Below, one piece after another: positions 6,592 through 14,850 of a DNA stretch of 42,292 bases. The translations under genes and the position numbers were made by a program. This stretch comes from Verrucomicrobia bacterium SCGC AAA164-M04. Its GTDB lineage: Bacteria; Verrucomicrobiota; Verrucomicrobiae; Verrucomicrobiales; Akkermansiaceae. The stretch is taken from NCBI GenBank assembly GCA_000383735.1, contig KB912168.1, positions 23,956-66,247 on the forward strand. The letters run 5' to 3'. The first letter of the stretch is position 1; the number at the start of each line of letters is the position of its first letter. The notes under the pieces were generated by a model, which saw only the letters and a list, made by a program, of their open reading frames with translations, was not told where the DNA came from and made no database searches.

Positions 6592-7602
6592 CTAATCATG
6601 GTTTTTAAGATAGTGTTTTTTGAGAGAATTCCGAGCAAAGTCATTTTTAAGATCACGCCAAACTAAATGAGCGTGATTGGCATCATTTTGGGTGTTCGCG
6701 TATTCAACAATGAAGTCAACACCTTGGATCCGAAAGTAATGGGGCCCATTCCTTTCTAGTGAACCACCCCAAGCAAAATGAAGCTTCTTGCGCTGCGTTG
6801 TATTAATTTTTCGTAAACTTTCATTGGTGATTTCGCCACGCTGCATTGAGGCTACTTGAGAGACGATCGCCAAAATTTGCTTCACTTGCTCTCCATTCAT
6901 TTTATCTGAAGTGATGCCCATAATTTCCTGCGCCTTGGCCGTGCTGTCTTGAGCCGTCAAAATCTCTTTAGGAGCCTTTTCTGAGAAAACTGGGGACATG
7001 CCAGCCTTGATTAAGTCTTCCGCTAACTTACGGCCTGCATCCTCGATTTCCCCCAGTGGGCGCATTCCTTTTAAAGGACCTTTCTTAAGTTCAGCTGGGT
7101 TCGTACCATAGAATGCAGGCAGACCGACAACCTTTTCACCGAGCAGCGAAAAATTGAGCGAAAGATGATGACCCTCAAATCGCCATCCCCATGGTTTAGT
7201 CGGGGAGGGGGATCCAAAAATAGCAATGTTATATTTCTCGGTATTGCGTACTTTAGGGTCGCCCCCACGGCTCCGGAGGATCTCCTCGAGAGTCATGATT
7301 TGAGTCGCCGTCATAAGACCTTTCTGGGTCAATCCTGTTCCAAGAAGACCAAATGCAAGGTGCTGTTGGTGTGGCTTTAAAGCGTCAAAACGCACTCCCT
7401 CACGATCCATCGGGATAAAGTGCCAGTTTTCACGTTCCTTGTCCTTGAACTCGAAGGAAGCTGCTTTGCGCTGCGCTCCATCGAGACTAGCTAGGAAAAC
7501 GGTGGCCGCTTCATTCATTTCAGCAGCAGCCGGATTATGATTATGGCCTTCGTGAGCAAAGACCGCTGTTGTCAACGTTGCCAGGATAGTTGGGAATCTC
7601 AT
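6592..7602 (-). CDS. DUF3500 family exported protein
   Basis: A 336-residue protein with a signal peptide (residues about 1-16, cleavage near VFA-HEG) and a His-rich mature start (HEGHNHN). It matches the DUF3500 family: WGWRFEGHHLSLNF near residue 137 and a C-terminal HAHLVWRD, with many conserved His and Trp. Biochemical function is not established for the family; the His clusters suggest metal binding (inference). Its ATG overlaps the mgtE stop (ATGA, 7599-7602), so it is probably translated by coupling to mgtE, which hints at a link with magnesium or another divalent metal. It is the last gene of the transcript, before a hairpin terminator. Confidence 0.85.
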   Translation of the reverse strand: MRFPTILATLTTAVFAHEGHNHNPAAAEMNEAATVFLASLDGAQRKAASFEFKDKERENWHFIPMDREGVRFDALKPHQQHLAFGLLGTGLTQKGLMTATQIMTLEEILRSRGGDPKVRNTEKYNIAIFGSPSPTKPWGWRFEGHHLSLNFSLLGEKVVGLPAFYGTNPAELKKGPLKGMRPLGEIEDAGRKLAEDLIKAGMSPVFSEKAPKEILTAQDSTAKAQEIMGITSDKMNGEQVKQILAIVSQVASMQRGEITNESLRKINTTQRKKLHFAWGGSLERNGPHYFRIQGVDFIVEYANTQNDANHAHLVWRDLKNDFARNSLKKHYLKNHD

Positions 7603-9032
7603 ACCCCAAGAATACTGCGCGCGACCGTGAAATAAATCACCATTCCTGAAACATCTACAATTGTTGTGATAGCAGGAGCTGCAATCACCGCTGGATCAAT
7701 CCTTACAGCCCTCGCGCCGATTGGCAAAAGAGCGCCAATAAGAGTTGATGTTGCGACTTGCGCACCCAATGCAATTGCGACCGTGCTCCCGAATTGTGTG
7801 AAGTTAGTCCCGCTGGGCAAAGTGAATTGAAGAGCGGGTGGGGCAAAGACGGCGAACAGACCAATCAAGAAGGCCAAAAGACCACCCAGTAGAAGCCCCA
7901 GTCGTAATTCCTTCCAAGCGACTTTCATTGTGTCCTCAGGGTCCAATTCCCCGAGCGCCATAGCCCGGATCACCATTGTCGAAGCTTGCCCTCCAGTATT
8001 ACCACCAGCGGCTACTACCATCGGTAAAAAAAGCGCTAGGAGATAGATTTCAGTCAATGTCTGCTCAAAGCGCATCATCACAAAGCCGGATAGAATTGCG
8101 AGAAAAGCCAGAATAACGAGCCACCCGCATCGTCTTTTGAAATGGGACGTAATAGAGGTGTTCAGGTAAGTTTCCTCTGACTGATCACCAGAAATACCAG
8201 CACCTTTTTCAATATCTTCGGTGGATTCTTCTTCGAGAATTTCGAAAGCATCATCAGCTGTAATCACTCCCAGCAAGCGGTTTGATTCATCTACCACAGG
8301 CAAAATGAGCATGTCGTAGCGAGAGATCATTTGAGCAGCGTCTTCTTGATCAGCCGTCGCGAGTATCGAATGTTCAACATCCTGGACCAGTGATTGCACT
8401 GACACATTCCAAGCGTTGAAAGCAAGGTCTCGAAGCCGAATCTTGCCAACCAATTTCCCTTCATCATTGACCACGAAAATCCGGGCAAGAGTCATCGTAG
8501 ATTCTTGATCACCTCGGAGATGCTCGATGGCATCTTTCACCGTCATGTGTGCACCAATTTTCCCAATATGAGTGGTCATACGACCGCCAGCCGTTTCCTC
8601 ATCATAACGAAGAAGGGTCCGAGTATCCTCCTGTTTATCCTCGTCAAGAAGCTCAAGAAAATCCCGACGTTTTGAATCACTGACATCCTGAAGAATATCA
8701 ACCCGATCATCATCTGGAAGAGAATCTAGAATCTCGCGTTGCTCTGCAGGCTCAAAGGAATCGAGGGTTTTCTCGACGAGGGTGTCGGGAAGTTCGGCGA
8801 GGATTTCTGAAAATTTCTCCGCGCCTAGAGTCTCCGTTAAAAACTCGCGACCATCTTGATCAATATCTTCAAAAAGCTCAGCGAGATCAGCATAATGCAA
8901 ATCTTCACAAAGCTGAAGAACCTCCGAGCCATCACGATTTGCGATAGCTTCTTCAGCTCGCTCAAGAATCTTTGCCAGTTCCTCGGACACATGAAGAGTG
9001 TGACGGAAGTTCTTGAGACCGGAAAGCGCCAT
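7599..9032 (-). CDS. mgtE: Magnesium transporter MgtE
   Basis: A 477-residue MgtE-type Mg2+ channel of the inner membrane. Domain order: N-terminal acidic superhelical MgtE_N domain (about 20-125, rich in Asp and Glu), paired CBS domains (about 130-260; for example YDMLILPVVDESNRLLGVITADDAFEIL split over two strands) that sense cytoplasmic Mg2+, a connecting helix, then five transmembrane helices (about 300-475). The membrane segment with GGNTGGQASTMVIRAMA near residue 342 is the conserved pore region. Length is as expected. The gene is separated from acpS by 267 bp that I could not match to a magnesium riboswitch, and it overlaps the DUF3500 gene by four bases. Confidence 0.95.
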   Translation of the reverse strand: MALSGLKNFRHTLHVSEELAKILERAEEAIANRDGSEVLQLCEDLHYADLAELFEDIDQDGREFLTETLGAEKFSEILAELPDTLVEKTLDSFEPAEQREILDSLPDDDRVDILQDVSDSKRRDFLELLDEDKQEDTRTLLRYDEETAGGRMTTHIGKIGAHMTVKDAIEHLRGDQESTMTLARIFVVNDEGKLVGKIRLRDLAFNAWNVSVQSLVQDVEHSILATADQEDAAQMISRYDMLILPVVDESNRLLGVITADDAFEILEEESTEDIEKGAGISGDQSEETYLNTSITSHFKRRCGWLVILAFLAILSGFVMMRFEQTLTEIYLLALFLPMVVAAGGNTGGQASTMVIRAMALGELDPEDTMKVAWKELRLGLLLGGLLAFLIGLFAVFAPPALQFTLPSGTNFTQFGSTVAIALGAQVATSTLIGALLPIGARAVRIDPAVIAAPAITTIVDVSGMVIYFTVARSILGV

Positions 9033-9299
9033 CTGGTTGAATCACAGATCTTCAAAAGAATATCAACCAGCAATGAATCAACTGGTGCGTGGTTAAAGGC
9101 TGAGGTCTAGAACCGGCTCTTCATTATGTGTCCTATTTAAACCTAAATTTAAGGAAGTATTCCCGTTACCCCATATCGTTTGGGCTCAACCTCTAACTTC
9201 ACACAATATATGTAATGCTGACTTAGGGACTTAACTTTGATGAATGACGTCTCGACCCAGCCCCTCCGTCAAACCATCTCCTCTTAAAGGACGAACGGA

Positions 9300-9683
9300 T
9301 CAAACCGCCATAATCACTGCGTTTGCAGCCGCGTAATCCTTAGAGTGCGTCAAGCTAACCATAACCTGGGCCGCGTTCACCTCCTTGGCCTTCAGCGCAG
9401 CCGCACCTCGTAACTGAACTTCTGGCTCACCACTCGACTTCCTTAGAATTTCCATATCAAGCCAACCCACATCCTTACCGATCCCTGTGCCAAAAGCCTT
9501 CGAGATCGCTTCTTTTGCTGCGAACCTTGCGGCATAGTGCATCTCTGGCATCTTTTGCCGGTCGCAGTAGTCCCGCTCCCTCTCAGTAAAGATCCGCGCG
9601 AGGAACCTCACACCAAACTCATCCATCGACGAGCGAATACGGGAAACCTCCACAACGTCAATGCCGATTCCAACTAAACTCAT
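9300..9683 (-). CDS. acpS: Holo-[acyl-carrier-protein] synthase
   Basis: A 127-residue phosphopantetheinyl transferase that moves 4'-phosphopantetheine from CoA to acyl carrier protein, needed for fatty-acid synthesis. Motifs: GIDVVEVSRI near the N-terminus (catalytic Asp) and RFAAKEAISKAFG (metal-binding Glu and Lys). Start ATG at 9683 gives the usual MSLVGIGID opening; a TTG four codons earlier would overlap pdxJ. Only one base separates it from the pdxJ stop. The pdxJ-acpS order is also seen in proteobacteria (general knowledge). Confidence 0.95.
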   Translation of the reverse strand: MSLVGIGIDVVEVSRIRSSMDEFGVRFLARIFTERERDYCDRQKMPEMHYAARFAAKEAISKAFGTGIGKDVGWLDMEILRKSSGEPEVQLRGAAALKAKEVNAAQVMVSLTHSKDYAAANAVIMAV

Positions 9684-9684
9684 C

Positions 9685-10437
9685 TTATTGAGCAATCGGA
9701 TATTCCTGCATAGTAGTTTTCATTTCCCTTACCGCAGATCTGAGCCCAACAAAAAGAGCTCTAGAAATCAAGGTGTGACCAATATTAAACTCTTTTAAGT
9801 TTTTTACAGAAAAAAGATCCTTAATGTTCTCCAAATGAATCCCATGCCCTGCATTTACTTGTAATCCTAACGAATTCCCTAGGTCTGCACCAGATTGCAA
9901 GCGCTTAATTTCGGATTCGTGTTCCTTGCCAGCGGTTAAGGCAAATGTTCCGGTGTGTAATTCGATCATTTCTGCCCCGATATCTGCTGCCGCTTGAATC
10001 TGAGCCCTTTCTGAGTCAATGAACAAACTCACCTGAATGCCTAAACTCTGGAGTTTGGCGACAGTTTGGCGCAAAGACTCCTGATTTGCGATCACATCAA
10101 GTCCCCCCTCAGTCGTAACCTCCTCACGTTTCTCGGGAACCAAGCAGGCAAAGTCCGGTTTCAAATCGCAAGCAAAAGCCACCATCTCCGCAGTATTTGC
10201 CAGTTCAAGATTTAAGGGTAAATCAATTTCCCGCCTAACCAATCGAGCATCGTCATCCTGCATGTGACGACGATCCTCACGGACGTGCACGGTGATTGAA
10301 TCCGCTCCTCCAGCTTTCGCCTCGAGTGCCGCCTCCAAAATCGAAGGCTCAAGGATTGGAGCATCTGGATTTATGGCGTATCGTGCCTGCCGAAGCGTGG
10401 CGACATGATCGATATTTACCCCGAGAAGAAGCGACAT
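9685..10437 (-). CDS. pdxJ: Pyridoxine 5'-phosphate synthase
   Basis: A 250-residue PdxJ. It joins 3-amino-2-oxopropyl phosphate and 1-deoxyxylulose 5-phosphate into pyridoxine 5'-phosphate in the DXP-dependent vitamin B6 pathway. Seen: LGVNIDHVATLRQARY at the N-terminus, DSITVHVREDRRHMQDDD (with the conserved His and Arg residues) at about 45-63, ELHTGTFA and VNAGHGIH further on. Length is typical. It lies 12 bp after purH and 1 bp before acpS in a minus-strand run, so the three are probably cotranscribed. Confidence 0.96.
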   Translation of the reverse strand: MSLLLGVNIDHVATLRQARYAINPDAPILEPSILEAALEAKAGGADSITVHVREDRRHMQDDDARLVRREIDLPLNLELANTAEMVAFACDLKPDFACLVPEKREEVTTEGGLDVIANQESLRQTVAKLQSLGIQVSLFIDSERAQIQAAADIGAEMIELHTGTFALTAGKEHESEIKRLQSGADLGNSLGLQVNAGHGIHLENIKDLFSVKNLKEFNIGHTLISRALFVGLRSAVREMKTTMQEYPIAQ

Positions 10438-10449
10438 TTTCTAAGGAAC

Positions 10450-11991
10450 TTAATGTTTAAAGTGTCTATACCCGGTAAATACCATAGCAATACCAGCGGC
10501 ATCAGCCGCTGCGATCACTTCCTTATCCCGTATTGACCCCCCGGGCTGAATGCAAGCAGTAGCGCCGGCCTTGATCGCGGCGTCCAGACCGTCAGCAAAC
10601 GGGAAAAGAGCGTCAGAGGCAATGATACTGCCCTTTAGAGAGAGCCCAGCTTCTTCAGCCTTCCAGACAGCAATCCGAGAAGAATCAACACGGCTCATTT
10701 GACCAGCGCCGATCCCAAGGGTCCGATCTCCTGAACTAAAAACAATCGCATTGGACTTCACGTGCTTAACGACACGCCAACCGAATCTCATCGCGGTCAT
10801 CTCTGCCTCAGTTGGTGGACGTTTCGTCACAACTTTGGCCTCTAGGTCTTCTAGCCCCATAACGGCGTGGTCCTTATCCATCACCATTAAGCCACCAGGT
10901 GCAGGCCGAACAACGGCATCTCTCCGGAATTTTTCATAACCAGGTTCTACCTTCATGAGGCGTAAATTCTTTTTCTTCTGAAGGATTGCACGCGCTTCAG
11001 GCTCGTAATCAGGTGCAATTATAACGTCCGTGAAGATCTCCGAAATGACCCTTGCTAAATCTTCGTTGATCGGGCGATTACAGACGATCACCCCGCCAAA
11101 CGGAGCCGAACGATCAGTTTCGAAAGCTTTCTGCCAAGCGACCCGAAGATCCTCATCTTGACCCACTCCACAAGGATTAGTGTGTTTGAGAATTCCGACA
11201 GTTGAGCGTTTGTAGTCCAAAATAAGATCGGCTGCGGCTTCAATATCGAGAATGTTAGTGTAACTCAGTTCTTTCCCCTGCAATTGAGTAAAACATTCGT
11301 TAAAATCACCATAAAGTCGGGCTTTTTGGTGAGGGTTGTCCCCATAGCGAAGATCACTCACTAGCGGAAGATTAACTGAAAAACTGCAAGCAGTCCCTTG
11401 GTCACACTGGCCTAAATAGTTGGAGATGGCACTATCATAAGCCGAGGTTCGGCGAAAGACCTTGATCGCTAGCTCCTCTCGGAGCCGGAGGGTCGTATCA
11501 CCATCATGCGCTTCCATTTCCTCCAAAACCCTTCGGTAGTCAGCAGGATCTGTTAGCACGGTAACCGCAGAATAATTCTTGGAAGCACTGCGTAACATCG
11601 AAGGCCCGCCGATATCAATATTTTCAATCGCTTCAGCTAACGACACATCCTCTTTGGCTATAGTTTGCTCAAAAGGGTAGAGATTCACAACGACGAGATC
11701 GATGGTTGGAATGTCATTCTTTTTACCTTGGGCAACATGGTCGTCCGAATCCCGCCTCTGGAGTAATCCACCGTGGATTTTCGGATGGAGAGTTTTAAGC
11801 CGCCCCTCGAAAAGCTCGGGGGCACCAGTGTATTCAGCAACATCAGTAACCGGGAGCCCACCCTCACGGAGAGCCTTGGCTGTTCCGCCCGTCGAAAGGA
11901 GCTCAATACTGAACCCCTCATGAAGGGCCCTAGCAAAATCAACCAATCCGGACTTATCGGAAACCGAGAGGAGCGCGCGTGCAATCGCCAT
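10450..11991 (-). CDS. purH: Bifunctional AICAR formyltransferase / IMP cyclohydrolase
   Basis: A 513-residue enzyme for the last two steps of de novo IMP synthesis. The N-terminal MGS-like IMP cyclohydrolase domain opens ALLSVSDKSGLVDFA and has LLSTGGTAKALRE and GRLKTLHPKIHGGLL. The C-terminal AICAR transformylase domain carries KHTNPCG, the family's catalytic Lys-His, and ends YRHFKH. Start ATG at 11991 is chosen because the 12 extra codons up to 12027 are not family-like. It is the first gene of the purH-pdxJ-acpS run and is divergent from the Bat operon. Confidence 0.96.
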   Translation of the reverse strand: MAIARALLSVSDKSGLVDFARALHEGFSIELLSTGGTAKALREGGLPVTDVAEYTGAPELFEGRLKTLHPKIHGGLLQRRDSDDHVAQGKKNDIPTIDLVVVNLYPFEQTIAKEDVSLAEAIENIDIGGPSMLRSASKNYSAVTVLTDPADYRRVLEEMEAHDGDTTLRLREELAIKVFRRTSAYDSAISNYLGQCDQGTACSFSVNLPLVSDLRYGDNPHQKARLYGDFNECFTQLQGKELSYTNILDIEAAADLILDYKRSTVGILKHTNPCGVGQDEDLRVAWQKAFETDRSAPFGGVIVCNRPINEDLARVISEIFTDVIIAPDYEPEARAILQKKKNLRLMKVEPGYEKFRRDAVVRPAPGGLMVMDKDHAVMGLEDLEAKVVTKRPPTEAEMTAMRFGWRVVKHVKSNAIVFSSGDRTLGIGAGQMSRVDSSRIAVWKAEEAGLSLKGSIIASDALFPFADGLDAAIKAGATACIQPGGSIRDKEVIAAADAAGIAMVFTGYRHFKH

Positions 11992-12164
11992 AAATTTGAA
12001 TGTGTTTAGAGTCGAAGTGACCCCCAAGAGGGCTAGGCTACCTCAGGTCTCCGGGCAAGGGTAATATGGAACCATGAATGTGAATAACAATTCAGACTCC
12101 CCCGCTATTCAGATGAAATTTGCGTTCCCCTTTTCGATTTCAATTACTAAAATTTACGCGAGCA

Positions 12165-13055
12165 ATGGATGAAGCAGAGAGTATCGAGGAAATCATGCGT
12201 CGAGTCAGACGGCTTGAAATCCGAGCGCGACGCCTTGCTCAGGAGGTTTTCTCAGGAGATTATCACTCCTCATTTCGTGGTCAGGGTCTTGATTTCGATG
12301 AATTCCGCGAATACCAACCGGGAGATGAAATCCGATTCATTGACTGGAATGTCACCGCCCGCATGGAAACCCCCTTCATTCGGAAATTCCGTGAGGAGCG
12401 AGAGCTTTCGGTGATCCTCGCCGTGGATATTTCCGGTTCAACCGAATATGGCAGCGATTATCTTAGCAAACGCGAACGCGCCGCCGAAATTGCAGCGCTC
12501 CTCGGGTTTAGTGCTCGGTATAACGGTGATAAAGTCGGGCTTCTTCTTTTTGCGGAAGAGCCAGTTCTCTACCTACCTCCGGGGAAAGGAGGACGCTCCG
12601 TGCTCCGAGCAGTAAGGGAGATCTTGACGGCCAAACCTCCCAAACCGGGAACTTCAATCGCCGAAGCTTCGAAGTTCCTTCTCAGGACCCTCAAGCGGAA
12701 GGGTCTGATCTTTTTCATTTCAGACTTTGTGGATTGGGGGTTCGAACGACCCTTGGGATGCCTTGCGCGTCAACATGATGTCATTGCCCTTCCCATTTTC
12801 GACCCTCTTGAAAAAAGGATTCCCGACGTCGGCAAAGTTTACCTACGCGATCCTGAAAGCGGCCATGAAATATTAGTAAACACCTCAAACAGCAACACGC
12901 GTATGGGGCTCTCAAAACTTTCCAAAAGGTATCGCGAAGGACTTGCTTCGTTCTTTAAAAAGCATGGGATTGATAGCGCTCAAATTTCTACCAAGGATGA
13001 CTATATTACCGATCTTCATAAACTCTTTCAGCGCCGAGTGCTTCGGAGACGATAA
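12165..13055 (+). CDS. DUF58 domain protein (vWA-like), first gene of the Bat operon
   Basis: A 296-residue DUF58 protein. Signature REYQPGDEIRFIDWNVTAR is at residues 48-66, and a von Willebrand A fold follows with MIDAS residues DISGS (88-92). DUF58 proteins go with MoxR AAA+ ATPases and Bat (aerotolerance) proteins; here no MoxR gene is next to it, since the upstream gene is divergent purH. Start ATG at 12165 is chosen; a TTG at 12120 would add 15 residues. Only two bases separate it from the next gene. It is probably cytoplasmic and recruits or assembles a membrane complex with BatA and BatB (family-based inference). Confidence 0.9.
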   Translation: MDEAESIEEIMRRVRRLEIRARRLAQEVFSGDYHSSFRGQGLDFDEFREYQPGDEIRFIDWNVTARMETPFIRKFREERELSVILAVDISGSTEYGSDYLSKRERAAEIAALLGFSARYNGDKVGLLLFAEEPVLYLPPGKGGRSVLRAVREILTAKPPKPGTSIAEASKFLLRTLKRKGLIFFISDFVDWGFERPLGCLARQHDVIALPIFDPLEKRIPDVGKVYLRDPESGHEILVNTSNSNTRMGLSKLSKRYREGLASFFKKHGIDSAQISTKDDYITDLHKLFQRRVLRRR

Positions 13056-13057
13056 TT

Positions 13058-13819
13058 ATGGATTCCGATAATCCACCTACCCTTCAGCACGGCATCCCAG
13101 ATCCCGAAAGCTACCTGCCAGAGACTCCGGATTGGTTTCTGTGGTTTCTGATTTCAGGTGTGATCCTCACAATCCTCGCAATTTGGTGGCTAATTCGGCT
13201 CCTGTTTGCGGAACCTAAAAAAACAAAACCAATCTCAAATCTCGATTTTTTCACACCTGCGATGAGCGTTCTCAATTCGCTTGAATCGCAAGCTGACGAG
13301 AGATTAATTTCGGAGATCGCAGCCGAGGCGTCATTGGCAATCCGAACCTACCTAGCCGGAGCTCAGGCAGAACCTGCACTTTACGAAACAGTCGAGGAAT
13401 TTGAAGCCCGACAAAGCATACTACCAGCTGATGCCAACCATGTTCTTAATCGCTTGAACGATGCTAAGTATGATAAGTCTGAGATCGACCAAACCCTTTC
13501 CTTGAAGATGATTGAGGAGTCACGAATCTGTCTCACAAAGCTTCGCCGATTCACTCCAACTAAAGAGATAGAAAACAATCACTTACCAACTTTACCCGAG
13601 ACCAAATCAGCAGGCTGGATCCAGCGGACTTTCGCCAGACGAACCTTAGCAGCTTTCCCTTTCGGTATGATCCTTGCTCTCGGAGGCTTAATGGGTAGCA
13701 CCTACAAACGGCGTGGGGTAAGCGCTGAACTCGAAGGAAACGCTTTAGTCTGGGTTGGGCTCTCGATCAGTGCGGTAGCCCTTATCACCTTTCTTCTTGT
13801 CCGTCCTTCGCAGAAATAA
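13058..13819 (+). CDS. DUF4381-like membrane protein of the Bat operon
   Basis: A 253-residue protein. The N-terminus has a Pro-rich start and one transmembrane helix (about residues 25-50, WFLWFLISGVILTILAIWW), followed by a helical cytoplasmic domain typical of DUF4381 (about 60-165). It differs from simple DUF4381 proteins by a C-terminal extension with two more hydrophobic segments (about 195-212 and 228-248). The function is not known in detail; it sits between DUF58 and the vWA proteins in many aerotolerance operons. Gaps to both neighbours are two bases. Confidence 0.8.
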   Translation: MDSDNPPTLQHGIPDPESYLPETPDWFLWFLISGVILTILAIWWLIRLLFAEPKKTKPISNLDFFTPAMSVLNSLESQADERLISEIAAEASLAIRTYLAGAQAEPALYETVEEFEARQSILPADANHVLNRLNDAKYDKSEIDQTLSLKMIEESRICLTKLRRFTPTKEIENNHLPTLPETKSAGWIQRTFARRTLAAFPFGMILALGGLMGSTYKRRGVSAELEGNALVWVGLSISAVALITFLLVRPSQK

Positions 13820-13821
13820 TC

Positions 13822-14850
13822 ATGAACTTTTTGGATAATTATGACTTTGCGGAACCATGGTGGCTTTTGCTTCTTCTAGCCGTTCCACTGCTCATGATTC
13901 TCGGCTATCGTCAAGGGGCTCGCAGTTGGCTTATCTATCCAACCTTGCGAGTATTAAGCACACTGGGACTTAAGCCTAAAGACCGACCCTTTCAGTTCGC
14001 ACCCTTAATTCTCCCGCTCATGCTAATCCCCGCGATTATCGGACTTGCCCGGCCACAAGAAACTAGAAGCCGGACTTCGCGAACCGCGAGCGGAATTGAT
14101 ATCATTATCGCGCTTGATGTTTCCTACTCAATGTCGACTGCTGATTTTTACGAATCTGACAAAGGCATGCGGCGCCCCCAACTCAGGATTAATGCAGCTA
14201 AAAAGATTATTACCGAATTCATCGATCGCCGACCTGATGATCGAATCGGAATCGTAAGCTTTGCAGCACGCCCTTACACGGTCGCCCCAATCACCCTCGA
14301 TCATCAAATTCTTGAATACACCTTACGCGACGTCGCCCTAGTGAAGGATCGAACCGAGGGTGGCACAGCTATCGGCAGCGCCATCGTAGCTGCAGGTGAT
14401 CGCCTCGAAACGCTTGCCCGGGATACAGACAAAGGTGACCCCAAAAGTAAAAGCAAAGTCATTGTCCTCGTTACCGATGGCGCCAGCAACTCGGGGCAAC
14501 TCAGTCCGGTTGAGGCGGCGGGCTTAGTAGCCGAACTCGGTATTAAAGTTTACCCGGTAGGAATTGGAACTCCCCAAGGTCGGATTCGAGGGGTTAATAC
14601 CGGACAAGAATTTGACACTGAAACTCTTAAGGAAATCGCTAAAATCACGAAAGGAGATTATTATCGAGCGCGCGACTATTTAGGCCTCAGAGAAGCTTTC
14701 AAGAGCATCGACGACCTTGAAAAAATCGAAGTCGAACGTAAGAGCTGGACGATAAGGAAAGAGCTCTACTTCTGGTTTGTTGGGGCGTCGGGCCTTTTGA
14801 TTTTAGGCTACCTTTTTACTTCAGCACTCAACCCACCATCGATGCCATGA
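13822..14850 (+). CDS. batA: BatA-like vWA membrane protein
   Basis: A 342-residue protein with two N-terminal hydrophobic segments (about 13-28 and 59-76), a von Willebrand A domain with an intact MIDAS DVSYS (99-103) and later conserved Thr and Asp (VLVTDGASNSG near 219), and one C-terminal transmembrane helix (about 315-335). This is the architecture of BatA. The vWA domain faces the periplasm and binds partners through a divalent metal. It overlaps the next gene by four bases (ATGA). Confidence 0.88.
   Translation: MNFLDNYDFAEPWWLLLLLAVPLLMILGYRQGARSWLIYPTLRVLSTLGLKPKDRPFQFAPLILPLMLIPAIIGLARPQETRSRTSRTASGIDIIIALDVSYSMSTADFYESDKGMRRPQLRINAAKKIITEFIDRRPDDRIGIVSFAARPYTVAPITLDHQILEYTLRDVALVKDRTEGGTAIGSAIVAAGDRLETLARDTDKGDPKSKSKVIVLVTDGASNSGQLSPVEAAGLVAELGIKVYPVGIGTPQGRIRGVNTGQEFDTETLKEIAKITKGDYYRARDYLGLREAFKSIDDLEKIEVERKSWTIRKELYFWFVGASGLLILGYLFTSALNPPSMP

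Noticed and set aside
9033..9299. Magnesium (M-box) riboswitch before mgtE
   Set aside because: I could not find the conserved M-box segments or fold in this gap.
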